64,000 nt of DNA, from assembly GCA_021234155.1 (NCBI GenBank), contig JAJEKV010000039.1:5624745-5688744 (forward strand). The letters run 5' to 3'. Source of the DNA: Isoetes taiwanensis. Lineage: Eukaryota > Streptophyta > Lycopodiopsida > Isoetales > Isoetaceae. Below, one piece after another: positions 48,237 through 60,600 of the stretch (the first letter of the stretch is position 1; each line of letters opens with the position of its first letter). Under the pieces are notes generated by a model. It saw only the letters and a list, made by a program, of their open reading frames with translations. It made no database searches and was not told the origin of the DNA. Made by a program: the position numbers and the translations under genes.

Positions 48237-48376
48237 CTGCTGCCGCTGATTCCGCCATCTGCCAGCATCATCATCATGCAACAATTTTTTTTTCAGGCCT
48301 TTTTCTCCCTATTTCTTGGATTTTAATATTTTTTCCTCAGAAACCCACGAGACTTACGTGTCGATCTCAGAAATAA

Positions 48377-49231
48377 GAATAACACACGAATATTCCAAAA
48401 GCATCTCCCTAGGAGAATTATATATGTTTAGATAGACAAGGGGTTAAAGGCTACTTTTCTACAGGTCTGGCTTTATAATTCTCATTGGGGAGCTTCAATA
48501 ACTATATTTCTATCTGCTTCTAAGATAAATCCATCTAGAGAAGTTTACCGGCTGGCGGGAAAAAGTAAAGAAACTTCTGATCAACAATGATGCACTTTAA
48601 TAAATAAGTGGATGTTATTATTTTCCAAAGAAAATCCAACCTAAGAAGTATGCAGGCTGGTGGCAAAAAACTTACTTACTTGATTTATATCTTCCAAGTT
48701 AAGAAGTGTGCACGTTGGAAAGAATTGCTTTTGGTCAAGTTTCAGATTTTGGTTCCCTAAATAATATTTCGGATACTAAGGTCTCCTTTGTGTGGGAAAC
48801 ATTTTCTGGAGAAATTTCTCGTTTATAGCTTTGTCGACTATGGCAAGCTTAGGTCTGTGTGTCTCTATTTTGCAACTTTACCAACTATACTTTAGACTTA
48901 AGACATACTTATGACACTAATATCAGGCAAAATCATTAGCAGCTCCCCTAAGCATGATGAGTCCAAGGTACAAGACCTTATGGCTCTGATATTAGTGAAA
49001 CATACTTTGACCACTATACGTGGGGTGAACCATGTATAAAGGTAGAATGGATGCCCGACCTTGCAAATACCCAAGGAACTACACTTAAACTAGAGAGAGA
49101 AGAATGTTAGACCATCGTACGTTTAGAGTGCACCAATGCCATGCCCTAGCTTATATACAATTAAATACCACCTAGAAGAGGAGATTTGGATATTGACTAT
49201 CGGAGCCTTTCCTAAGAAAAGACAAGAATGT
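48377..49231. other. Intergenic DNA, nothing recognised
   Basis: AT-rich DNA. A weak repetition of CTGGCGG-AAA words near 48550 and 48655 was noticed. No coding or RNA signal. Confidence 0.5.
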
Positions 49232-49392
49232 CTGTGTGGTTGACAAGTTATATGCAATAAGGCTAGAGTTCTACTTTCTTCCACCCCTCTCCCAAGCCCT
49301 GAGGCTGTGTGGTTGACAAGTTATATGCAATAAGGCTAGAGTTCTACTTTCTAGAGTTCTACTTTCTTCCACCCCTCTCCCAAGCCCTGAGG
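49232..49392. repeat. 73-bp tandem duplication with a 15-bp inner repeat
   Basis: The unit beginning CTGTGTGGTTGACAAG at 49232 recurs at 49305. The second copy has CTAGAGTTCTACTTT doubled. Confidence 0.93.
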
Positions 49393-49558
49393 ATAGGATC
49401 AAAGATGAACGTCAGAGGCAGTATATGGAGCTTGGTGACCACAATGTCAGTAGGAGAGCCCCATGAAACTATATGTGGTATGGTCCATACATCAAATGCT
49501 CCCCATCCACCTGTCTTGCTTTGCATGCTATGGATCCAATGCACAGCTTAGCTGATTG

Positions 49559-49985
49559 TCACATCCTTGTCGACATTACCTGAAAGATTGATTGGGAGCT
49601 GATTTTGATGGGAAGCCCCGTCCTCGTGCCTTTCCTCGCGTGTTTCTCACAACCAAATCTCCCCGTTGTGCAATCTGTTGTAGCAGCAAAATTTCTGACC
49701 CCCTTTATATTGCAGGATGATCTGGATGGATCCCGGAATTGACCACTGAAAGAATTACATAGGCAATAGTATCCCACGCAAACGAATCCGTTAGTTGCAC
49801 CCGCAGGTCGTCATCAGTTCCGATGTCAAAAAGTTTTCTATCTTATGCCTTGAAAGCCGCGTCTACAATTTGATCAGCTACATCGCTCTTCAACCCTCTG
49901 AGGGCCAGAAGAGCAAAGACTGTATATAGTGAGCATCCCAATCGCCTCAAAGGGTCCTTCAGTCTAGCACTCAATCAGAAAAAAA
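49559..49985 (-). other. Exon-like minus-strand segments of unknown identity
   Basis: The minus strand reads a 72-codon frame ending FQ followed by GTAATG (donor-like), and upstream another open stretch with LYTVFALLALRGLKSDVADQ-like composition. These have protein-like character but I cannot assign a family. A distant thaumatin-like resemblance (TTDCTTGRFGCE) is too weak to call. Probably a decayed gene. Confidence 0.3.
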
Positions 49986-49989
49986 AAAC

Positions 49990-51109
49990 TTAACATATAT
50001 CTGCATCTATGTGGTAAATAGCAATGGGCAATGTGGTATCTAAACAGTATGAATATATCACTTACTATGAATGACACTTACATAAATTCGAAAAAATACT
50101 TCTCTCTCTGTTTCTCACAAGCATCATGTTATAGTTTTTCAAAATCATGAAAGCATGGTCCAGACAAATGAATGTCTGCTGGTGCCCATGTGCCCTTATA
50201 CATGGCATTCCATAGCAAGTATTTTTGCAATAGAGTTTATCTAGAGACAAAGAAGGATTTATGTTGAGAATTGGTTTTTGATCAGAAAATAATGATGAAA
50301 GGCACAATGCATACGTGCCCAAATGGCCATGTCGTATACTGTAAAAGGGAACCAATCTGGCAAAGCATGATGCAATGAGGGATGAAAGGAATACCTCTCC
50401 AGTCAGCAACCAGGGAAGGCAACTCTGAACTTGGTGAATACAATGATAAGCACAGGTAAAATGTGAGAGGTTTACTTGGAACATCTTACTGGAATTCGAA
50501 CATCTATCTCTTGGTAAGACACCACCAGATTAACCATTACAAATTAATTCATGGATTCCCTGTCAATACCATCTCAACTGATAGCTTATGTTATTGATAG
50601 AACAAACCACATTTAGCACTAGGCTGCACACCTCCAGATGTTTTATTGTTTTGAGGATTGACAAAACAAAAATGCCTGTTATGAAACAACCATATGATAT
50701 ATACAAACAAATTTTACCCTCCTCGGTTGAAAGCCTTCTGTTGCCCCTCGTTTCATGTTCATTACGGTCTCTAAGTCTCTGCTTCGTGTGATGTATGTAC
50801 ATCTTTAACTTCTATAAACATTAATGTTTCAAATCCATCATGGTAGCCTTGTCTCTGACTATGCTGCTATTTTACACACGTTGGCATTTGAAAATAAGTT
50901 TGATACTATATTAGTGGCACATAGCTGACACTCTATTAGTGGCACATAGCTGACACTCATCACTGCTTTTTTTTTGTAACACTGCCTTCCTGATCTTTAT
51001 CCATGATCATCAAATCCTGTAATAAAATATAGGCACAACAAACCCATGGGAATATATAAGTGAAACCAGATAAAGAAAAATAAGTTGCACCAAATTCATA
51101 ATATTACCT
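49990..51109. other. Intergenic DNA with a short tandem
   Basis: No gene was recognised. TATTAGTGGCACATAGCTGACACTC is repeated in tandem at about 50908-50957. Confidence 0.55.
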
Positions 51110-52168
51110 GAAACACTTTACCAACTATGCGTCCACCAGGTTTTAGCTGAGCCACAAGCGCCTGTGGCAACTCTGTGGAATTAACAACAATAAAAGTAAA
51201 TACGTGTTGTCTGAAAGCACCCTATAATAGAAATACCTACCTGCTGCAACAGCTCCAACGTGAACGGCATCATAAGGAGCAGCATCCCGAAAATCTCTAT
51301 TTACCATTTCCAACTTCAAAAGTTTATCCCATTAGATTTTCATGAAATCCCTTACAACAATGAAGATTTTCTAATATTAGGGATAAAATAATAGCCATTC
51401 AAGGATAAGCATAAGTAAAAACTCTAGCAAACATATCTTGTATTGAAAGTTGGCCACTTTGAAGAAGTTTTGCAGCAGGCCCAACATCAATTGGCTTAAG
51501 TTTCAATAAGTTGGGGAATGTGTTCAATACCTACTGCTCGTCCATTCTCTCCAACCTTCATAAACAAATAGTGTTATAAATACTGACTAACCAAATCAAT
51601 TTGAGAAGCAAATTGCATGACCCTATCATAAGTGCAAATACAGCTGTTAAGTAGCCTGATCCAGAACCCACATCAAGAACAGACATGTCTGGCTTTAAGT
51701 TATCTGCCAGAAGGATAAGACAATACACGTGCTGGCATTCACAACACAGGTTAGTTTCCTTGTACTGACAAAGCTTCTTGAAAGTAGTACTCCTTGTTAG
51801 ACATCCATAACATCTAAATCTAGATAATCCAAAGCAGATTAGTATTCTCACCATATGTAGTGCAAAAATCGTTACATTATGTCCTGCAACAAGAGTAAGT
51901 AATTACATTAGAAACTGAAATAATAATTAATAGTTAAATCCTTTACAAGAAATAGTGTATTCCATTTTATGTTGAGAGCACTTAGTAGATTATATGATCT
52001 CAATTTACAATTGATTGGAGTAATTACAGTTATATGCAATGCCAGAAACGTATTCATCTATGCTCTGTGGTGCATCCTGATAAGGTTGCCCTCCTCTAGG
52101 AACGAAAAGAGCTTGATCAATTTGGATCATTGCCTCAGATGCTGCAGTCAATTTAAGTATCTCATGAT
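51110..52168 (-). pseudogene. Protein-L-isoaspartate O-methyltransferase (PIMT), apparently decayed
   Basis: Minus-strand exons occur in family order. 52168 to about 52065: LTAASEAMIQIDQALFVPRG. About 51897-51866: GHNVTIFALHM. 51731 to about 51616: LKPDMSVLDVGSGSGYL, the SAM-binding motif. About 51560-51420: VGENGRAVGIEHIPQL, then AAKLLQSGQLSIQ. About 51305-51247: DFRDAAPYDAVHVGAVAA. About 51175-51110: ELPQALVAQLKPGGRIVG. PIMT repairs isoaspartyl residues in aged proteins by SAM-dependent methylation. Two expected donors read AT in place of GT (after ATAG in the first exon and after CTTATG in the third), and a stop plus frameshift follows HIPQLIET. This reads as a pseudogene that kept its exon order. 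Confidence 0.72.
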
Positions 52169-52951
52169 CTGCAAAAGTAACGCATTGTTAAGATAAATCT
52201 AAAGACGATGAAAGATGAAAGTTAAAAGACAATAGTGCCCATCATCAACACTAGAAAGGATAAATTTACATGGCAATTTTTCATTTGCCTGTAATGTGAA
52301 AATTAAAGGTTGAGCTCAGTTGCTGTTTGGCAAATCCACGTCAATTAGAAAGTATAATTAGCATATAAAAAACTGTGCGCGCTATAGCTTCTATCTAATT
52401 GAGTCCAGAAGAAATGTTTTCAACCCACCTTGTCAGTTAATCTGCAATACAATACTGTACCTTCCAATGCTGCACAAGTGAAAATGCAAGATCAGTTCAT
52501 GCGGACAGAAAATGTAAACATAACTATTATGGTACTTTTGATTGAAGTACCTGTTTTCAGCAAGGACCCAAGGGAGCATGAGTCGCATAGCCATGCTAAA
52601 TAAATTATGGATGTAAAGGGCATTCAGTGAGTAGTGAAATTATCGTCAATCGTTGGATTTGGGCAACAAAATCTACTAGGATTTGTTCATCAACTACATC
52701 CCCATTATTTCTTGTACAAATTTTGGAAATTTTAATGGAAAACTACAAAAATGCCGCTAATACAAGTTTTGACAACTATCAAAATGCCCTTTACCAAAAG
52801 GCGCTTTAGGGCAAGAAGAATCCAAGTGTTGCAACATGCAATGCAGGACATTACGTGCGGGCAGCATGCAGGGCCTAAAAATTCATGGCGAGCAGGATGC
52901 AAGGGCTAAATTCGTGGGGGGGTTGGCGGGCGCCGGTTATCGCCCAAATCG
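52169..52951. other. Region between PIMT and germin-like genes
   Basis: It would hold the first PIMT exons on the minus strand and the germin promoter on the plus strand, but neither is recognisable. No clear TATA box is seen in the last 100 bases, which turn GC-rich. Confidence 0.4.
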
Positions 52952-53617
52952 ATGGAGGCAGCGGGAAGAATTGCGCTGATATTGCTCGTAGTAGCATGGC
53001 AAGCAAAAGGGGAACCGGGAGCCCAGCAGGATTTCTGTGTTGCAGATCTGGGCAAGGGTATGCAGGCAGCGGGGTACCCTTGCAAGAGCACGGAGTCTGT
53101 CACGGCCCGGGATTTCGTCTCCACCCTGTTACGCGCCCCCGGTAACCCTAACAACAACATCGGCTTTGTCCCTAACCTTGTCACCGTGGACAGATTTCCA
53201 GGCCTCAACAGCCAGGGCCTTGCCTTCACCCGCATTGATTTCGCTCCACGTGGCACCAACCCTCCACATGTCCACCCCCGCGCCTCCGAGATTTTCCACG
53301 TCATCGCCGGCACCCTATATGCTGGCTTTGTTGCCTCCCGCCCCAATAACAACACCCTCTATGCCACCACCCTCCTTGCTGGTGACCTCATGATCTTCCC
53401 TGCTGGCCTCGTCCATTTTCAACTTAACGTCGGTAACTGCTCCGCCGTTGCCGTCGCTGCCCTCAATAGCCACAATCCTGGACGGTGGGATGTCGCTCAA
53501 GCTGTGTTTGATTCCGACCCTACCATTCCTGATGAGATTATTGCGAAGAATTTTGGGCTAAAGGAGATCGTCGTCTCCAAAATCAAGCAGCTCGTTGACA
53601 AGACTTATGAATTCTAG
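52952..53617 (+). CDS. Germin-like protein (cupin), intronless
   Basis: 221 codons. The N-terminus (GRIALILLVVAWQAKG) is a signal peptide, consistent with a cell-wall or apoplastic protein. C in DFCVADLG and C in GYPCKS form the conserved germin disulphide pair. Germin box 1 is PPHVHPRASEIFHVIAGTL (residues about 108-127, two His and one Glu of the metal site). Box 2 is GDLMIFPAGLVHFQLNVGN (about 148-167, last metal-binding His). Two potential N-glycosylation sites are seen (NNT and NCS). Length and order are typical. Members are often superoxide dismutases, and oxalate oxidase activity is restricted to true germins. The first in-frame ATG that yields the signal peptide was chosen. GC-rich third positions set it apart from its AT-rich surroundings. 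Confidence 0.95.
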   Translation: MEAAGRIALILLVVAWQAKGEPGAQQDFCVADLGKGMQAAGYPCKSTESVTARDFVSTLLRAPGNPNNNIGFVPNLVTVDRFPGLNSQGLAFTRIDFAPRGTNPPHVHPRASEIFHVIAGTLYAGFVASRPNNNTLYATTLLAGDLMIFPAGLVHFQLNVGNCSAVAVAALNSHNPGRWDVAQAVFDSDPTIPDEIIAKNFGLKEIVVSKIKQLVDKTYEF

Positions 53618-53672
53618 GCGGAATGAGATTGCAGCCTCCAAACTCAAGAAACTCGTCGGGGAGACTTAGGTT
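53565..53672 (+). repeat. Duplicated C-terminal coding tail of the germin-like gene
   Basis: The last coding bases (AAGGAGATCGTCGTCTCC onwards to the stop) recur in degraded form directly after the stop codon (AATGAGATTGCAGCCTCC ... GGGGAGACTTAG). This is an old 55-60 bp tandem duplication now in the 3' UTR. Confidence 0.8.
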
Positions 53673-54979
53673 GTTTATCGAATGCCTATTGATGCATGTG
53701 TTGAGGTTGTTTATCGATGTCTTTATTCATTACTATCTCAAAGTTGTAATGATGATGTGAGTTCTAATACCATCATGTTGAATGAAATCTATTTTGTATA
53801 CGACCTACTTGATCAAGTGATTTTTTTTGGTAATTTCATTATCCAGCAAATATATAGAGGTATTGTATGGCTAAGTCTTTTTGTCATTGTTGTGCGAATA
53901 CGAAGTACGCGCTCATTATAAAACAATGAAAACCATAGGTATGCACTTATTGTATATGGCATATGTTATATAGCTTCTATTCTCCTTCGTAGATTCTCAA
54001 GTTTCCATCAACGTCTGGATTGGGCTTGTGTCTAAAAGTTTATCATGGTAGTGTATCTTCAATGATTGGTTTGGACTAATTGATACATGCTAAACTCACT
54101 AATGTCTAATATATTAGATCTCTTTATACTTAGAATCAAATAATGTTTCATGGATTTATACAATTCTATATTCATTTTTTTAGATCCCTTTCGTCAAATC
54201 TCTCACCTACGAATGTGCTGAGGTTTTTGTATGGTATGAAAGAGGTTCAATCTTGCTTGAATTTTCTATTCAAGAATCTATAATGATTCTTGTGTCTACT
54301 ACACATACGTGAACATCATTAAACAAGGCTATGCTCAACCATCAATGTTGTAAAATTTAAGGTTGGCCCAAATACGTTTGTCTAATTAAGTGATTGGCAC
54401 ATAACAATTTTGAATTTTGTATTTGTGAGTTGCACTTTACATCGTGATATATAATGGACATAGGACAAAAATGTCTGCATTATTCCCCTCAACTTCATCT
54501 TGTTAAGAAAAAATTATCATGGCATTCGAAGGGCTGACCTCAGCATGAAGTAATACATCATATTAATGTTATGGCAAACCACATTTAAATTAAGAAATCC
54601 AAATAGCAATGTGAATAAATCAAAACCATTGCAAATATCGCTAGACGACCATCAAGAACTCAATATAGATAGAAAAACTTTTTTTTTATCACAAACCTAG
54701 GAAATTATGCAAAGAATACGCAAGAAATATGGAAGAAATATACCAAGATCGGCAAAGAACCTGATGTATGATGAAGAAACAAGAATACAATGGCCCGAAG
54801 GCAAGCAGGAACACGAGAGAAATGCCTAGAAGGCTTAAGACTGGCGTTGAACTGGAATGGTTCGACAAGAAGAAAGTGCCTTTATATATATCTAGGCTAA
54901 CGGTCAGGATCGCGCCACTCCAATGGACGAGATCGTGCCAAGTGTCATATCATGTCAAGTGTCACGCATGTATGTAGGT
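53673..54979. other. Intergenic DNA downstream of the germin-like gene
   Basis: AT-rich, with no recognised gene or RNA. Confidence 0.55.
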
Positions 54980-56535
54980 TGTGACGTTCCACATATTTAT
55001 ACGCATATTTAAGTATAAATACATGACACGTCACTATGAATAATTAATGGCACATTAATTATTCATAAACTAAGGTTAGCTATGTTAATAATTAAATTAT
55101 AAAGGTGGAAACCTAACCCAAAACCCTAATTCGAATTTAGGGCTTATCCTAATATTAAAAAGGGCTAAAATACCAAATTAGCTAATTAGTGACATGCCAC
55201 CTGGCCCAAATCGATTGGGCAAGGCAGGGTTTCCATTTTGGACACCCAAATTAGGGCTTTTGTGCTCCAATTCGAATTAGGAGCAATTGGAGATGGAGGA
55301 GGAGAAGCAGCCGCCAGGCGCCCTTCAGTTAGTCGAGACGGAGCGGCCCAAGACCGATTTGACGGTTAGTCAGTAGGTTACCTTGTTAATTTATAGCATA
55401 GCGCCTCTCTGGGGTGTGTTCTCTCTCTGTTTTCTCTATGGTTTACCTGTTAGGCTAACCCTTGATTGATATGGTTAGTATTCTCATCTCTAGTCTCTGT
55501 ATGTGCTTTGGTTGATGGTTTAGTAGTTCTTTGCTTAGTTAGCAATCTGGAGAGGGGGATTACGGGGGTAGAGACCTCGAGCCCATGTATTGTAGTATGC
55601 TCCTAGATAGAGCCCTCAGATTATTCCCATTAGATGCGGCCAGGCACAAGAACCCACCGAATTTGTGGATTCTATGGCATGATTGAGCACCAGAAAAGGA
55701 GCGTAGTGATGAAGTGTGGGGTGGGGTCTCGCCTGAGCATAAAAGGCTACGGGGACTCCTACAGTGAGCTAGGCCTGATAGCCGGCCAGTGAACTAGGCC
55801 GGGTATGGGTCTGACACTCCCTGGATACTGGTGTGGACGCTTTTCAGTACTTTGTGTAGATTTAGGGGGAGTAAGTCTGCACGGATGTGGATGGGTCGCC
55901 GATGCGCACGTATTCTCTAGCTTCGCCCATGGAATCATCAAGCTACTCGGAAAGGGACGCCTCGACTCGCCTTCGTCGGAACCCGGGAGATGTAACAGGG
56001 AGTAGTCCGTAAGGGTGATACACGGGATTGCGCCTGGGAACGCTACAATGACGCCATAGATTGATTCAGCTTATCTGCAAAGTGTGCACAGGAGGGGCGG
56101 ATGGAGTGGACAACCCTAGCCACTGTTCTATGCCAGCCAACGCCAGGTTATACCTCTGTCTGTTGATCTCTTGAGACCGGCCGTCGGTCCATCCTCACAG
56201 GAGTGAGAGCGAACGGGTAGAACCGGGGGTTTGGGGTGTTTTCCTTAGGATTAGATGCATATTCTTTTGCCGTTAGTACTTGGATGGATGTGCCGACCTT
56301 CGTGGTGGTTATTTATATATGATTTATCTTTGTGTGCTAACATGTATTCACGCTTTCGCAACTTAGGAGTCCCATTGAAGGCGTGGGCCGAATGACACCT
56401 CCGTGTCCTTCACCCGAGCATCTCTCTACGGATGGTCCGAGTTAGACGGAGGGCCCTGCTCATGGTGAGCTGATTGCCATGAGAGGGGGAAGTCCCTATA
56501 TATATCGTCCGGCCGTATATATTCGGGGGCGTCCA
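54980..56535 (+). repeat. LTR of a third related Ty3/gypsy family
   Basis: Starts TGTGACGTTCCACATATT and ends near GGGCGTCCA, followed at 56539-56550 by TGGTATCGAGCC, a primer site like that of the first element but lacking one A. It shares with the LTR at 5922 the gene-distal blocks GGGGGTAGAGACCT, AGATGCGGCC, GGGAGATGTAAC and the GCAAAGTGTGCACAGGAGGG block, and is otherwise diverged. No partner LTR or pol follows, so only the LTR and a piece of leader (56551 to about 56950) remain. Confidence 0.82.
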
Positions 56536-56971
56536 CGGTGGTATCGAGCCATGATTTTGGTTGGCCGGAATCATAGTAATCGACCAAATCTTTAACCCGT
56601 TAGTTTGGTAGTTGAGTGGAAGTTTAAGCTAGTTGGACTGCCTAACGTTTCGATGATTTAGTTTTGTGCTAGGTGGATGTAATAAATTGTGAGTTTTAGG
56701 AAGTTTAGGGCGATTTTGGAGGGAAAAAGTTGTGACTGGAGGACCCAAGTTTAGATGGGCCATAACTTTTTGTAGGTGGCTCAGATGAAGGCAAGAATGG
56801 TTCCAATGGATCGGGCACCTTCCAAATACCCTAGGGGGCACGTTTCCTGAGGTCGAAATGGCAACACCAAGGCGAAAAGTCAAAAGGGGCGCTGCTAGCG
56901 GATGAGGTGTTTCTTTTCGAAAGTTATTAGCGTATAACGCTAACAAAGACCCCATATACGGGTCCGCCAGA

Positions 56972-56982
56972 TAAAAAAATAC

Positions 56983-57018
<36 letters not shown>

Positions 57019-57100
57019 TCCTTTTATGCTCGCGTTTTGAACCCGTGACCTCCCACCTCCAACCCAACACTCTTTCCATTTTGCCAACTCTCTTTATGTG
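56972..57100 (-). mobile_element. tRNA-derived SINE-like element
   Basis: On the minus strand a box-A-like TGGCAAAATGG and, about 35 bases on, a box-B-like GGGTTCAAAACGC are followed by a short body and a poly(A) of about 28 residues. This order and spacing match an internal RNA polymerase III promoter of a SINE. No clear target duplication was found. Confidence 0.55.
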
Positions 57101-57632
57101 GGATATATATGTTTTAGTCCTGGGTTGATGCATGATAAGGTGGCACAAAAATGTGCATTTTGAAACCACAAAATGAAGTTGAAAATTGTAGTAAATATGC
57201 CCTCAAAATTTGAAATACGAGCTATTAATGCCCATAAAGAAATTCCATTTTTGGATACCTCCAAAAATGGATTCTTTACGGAAAAATGTGGGAAAAAGTG
57301 GGAAGAAACAATTTTTTTGAAATTTTTTCAAAATTCCCACTTTCGTTTCGATGCAAATTCACCTCCGGAGAAGCTCTTCCATATTCATTCAATCAGGGAC
57401 GGAACAGGGACGGAAGGCAAGTTCACATCTCCAAATTATGTTATGTAAAAGCTTTCGGACATTTTCGGCTCACAGAAAGTATCTCGTTGCTTGTCAAGAA
57501 TAACAGGAGAGAGGCTAATTCAAGGAAGGCAGCAAGCTGTTCATGCCCTAGCCAGGTTTAGTTTTTTTCTAGATCATGAAAGGAATCGAGACTTATTATT
57601 GTAGGTCAACGTTTTGTAGACCAAAGAAGTGA
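57101..57632. other. Upstream region of the RING/FCP1-like gene
   Basis: No conserved domain. The short plus-strand ORFs here are not recognised. The region may contain the 5' UTR and promoter of the gene starting at 57633, but no defined element can be shown. Confidence 0.4.
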
Positions 57633-60600
57633 ATGGTGGAGAAAATAATCATGGGTGGTAGTGAAATGACAGCTTCAAAGGAACTAAGCTCAGATGGATT
57701 GTCATATACAGATCTATACAAGGGGGAAAAGGAGTTTGATAAACAGAATGAAATAAACCGATTTTGGGGAGACAAGGTTAAGTCTTGTTACAAATTGAGG
57801 AACCTCCAATTATCAAAGAGGAATGAGTTCATGAATCTTTATAGGAAAGTGTATGTTGATAGACAACATGCTCAGGGAGGTCTAATACCACAAACCTTTG
57901 ATGTTGCTTATTTTCTTCAAGAGATGAAGGGGAAACAAATAAATTGGTTATCGTTTCAAGCACATGCAGCTGAAAATTCAAGGTCACAAAAGTTAGAGAG
58001 TAAGGAGGACAGTTTTTCCGAGAATAGGTTACAAGAGAAGAATCATGCGAGCACTCAATTATCAGTGGGACCACGACTTAATGTCACTTCTAAATGCGAA
58101 AAAAAGTCTGCAACAAAAAAAGTGGTAATCCCTTCTTCACATCTTTTACCTTGAGTTTGTTTAAGATCATACAGCCACTAATTATCTTACACTTGCAGCA
58201 ATTCATAGCCAAATTGGAATTGACGTGGTTTCAAGTAAGTGTTTCTCTAGTTTTTCACAATGAATTACTTAAAGTGTATAATTTGGATACAGTTTTAAAA
58301 TTGATCAAGCATGCTGCTTGTTGTTGTTGCCTGAGGTGTTCACCATTTTTTGATAGCAAATAGGTCTTAGATTATTTTGTATGCTCCATGCTGTTTGTGA
58401 TTTGTATTGTCACGAGAATAGTGAGATTACAAACCCACATAAATTGCTTCTGGTTTGTAGCTTGTTCGGGTTTGTGTATGGTTTGGTGTGGTGATTGCAT
58501 GAAATGTTTGCTAGTTTTTAGCTCCAAATTATGGTTTGATAAGGTGATTCCAAGTTCAATGTTCTTTTCATGCTAGTGAGGTGTTGGTTATAGCCCTAAA
58601 TTATGGTTTTATGTATGGTTCATGGTTTGTAGCCTAAATTATGGTTTGTGGCTCGATTGTGTGTATAGTTGAGTTGTACTTTGTCTTACATTATGTAGCT
58701 TGAAAGTTTATATAGTGTAGTTTATAGTTTGTAGTTAAAGATGTCTAACAGATAGTTAGATAGTTGCTATAGTTTGTAGCCCTGAGATATGATTTGTTTC
58801 ATAGTATCTTGCTATAGTTTGTAGCCTGAGATATGCTGTTTTATAGTTTGTAGCCTGAGATATGCTTTGTTTCATAGTATGTTGCTATAGTTTGTAGCCT
58901 GAGATATGTTGTTTCATAGTTTGTAGCCTGAGATATGCTTTGTCTCATGTATGTACTGTGGATTGTAGTTACCCGTTTTCCTTACATTTAGTATGGTCAT
59001 GAATTAGTATCATTTAGTATCATTTGTATCCAAGTATGCTGATAAATGTGTGTTGCATGTGATAGGTACACACAGGATTATGCATGAATGGATGGAATCA
59101 ACAGAGATTGAGTTGAAGAAAATAGAATCAAGGATCAGTTTATCCAGTGACAGATGCAGAGAACTAAATAATGCATGCAAGTCAATGAGAGAGAAAAAAG
59201 AAGCTTTTGAGGAAGAGAGGCAGAAATGGTTTGCTTTGATGAAGGATATGACAAAAGAAGCTAGTGCTGGAGTTATGGCAGTTATAAATTTGAGGGAACA
59301 AGAGATGGCCTGCTTAATTCCAGATTTGTTATGTTCAAATGACGAGCTTCTAGGTTTAGAGAATTCAAGAAAGACTGATCTTGAGGAACTGTCTGTTTTG
59401 CAACCCCGCTTGAAAAGGTTGCAATCAGGTTGCCAAACACTGAAGAGGGGGATATCATTAGATCCCCAATTGCCAAACTTACCTTCAAATTCATGCATTG
59501 AGGCTAATCCAGACATTTGCCCATTTTGTGGAAGAGTTTTGTTGTTTGATGGCAAACTAGCGGAGTGCACTCACAAATATCACTTACAATGTTTGGTTTC
59601 CTTGATAAGGTATGGTGACCTTTGAACTTGACATGATTGCTTCTATCATTACTAACGTTATCTATGAGTTTTAGTTATGATAATATATGCTGCCAAGTTG
59701 ATTGCGGCCATGCAATGTCTGAAACCTGGGTTAGAGCACTTGGTGTTGATAGATCTACCTCACATGTGCAGCCGGGATGTTCTGCAGATGGTAACCGACA
59801 TTACTTTATGTACTAATCCATTGCTTAATGTGTTAGATGATGTTTCAGCAGCCTATGTTCTCACTGCATCAAATGGACATGTAAGCAAATTAAACATTGC
59901 AGAAGCATCTCCACATTATGAAGAAGAAAAGGTTAATGGGAAAGGTAATGAAGAAAATGTAGAAGAGGATGTAAAAATTCTCTCAGTGGAAACAAAAGGT
60001 AATTTTTTTGAAGGCATGCATACACTTGTTTGGTTTTAGCAAGTAAGATTTAGAGATGACTGTAACAGCCAAGATTCATGGCCCTAATCATATTCAAGAG
60101 CTGCAACATACTGGGAAAGAAATCGAAATGCCTCAAGTAAGTGTTATGTATCTTTATGTACAAGCAATCTTTATAGTACAGAAAATGGTGGACGGTAAAC
60201 TGTACTATGGTGTTCCAACAGGTCCGTTTATTACTCCATCGACTAGAAGCAAATTAACCAATGCAGAGGTTTTGCCCCACAACGAGAAAGGTATTTCGAG
60301 TTCAATGCTAGAGTCCACACTTTATATTTGCATCTATTTACACAAGTTTTTGAGTTGTAGTAGAGAGCTTTCCCATATCAGAAGAAGCCACCATTGGAGA
60401 TCGGGAATTGTCAATAGGTAAGTTCTAATAATATGGTTTTAATAACTTGATTCTGAAATTTCATCATGATCTAATCAAACATCCTGATGTGCATTAATAG
60501 AGAGGACTACTTTTGATGATCAAAGAGTGCAGAAGCGTTTGGAAATGAGAAGTTCATCAATGTGTGATGGTGTACTGCTCAATGGTATGCTAATCTAGCT

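Noticed and set aside
49559-49777. Thaumatin-like protein exon
   Set aside because: Only one short Cys-containing segment is vaguely similar and the conserved cysteine spacing is not met.
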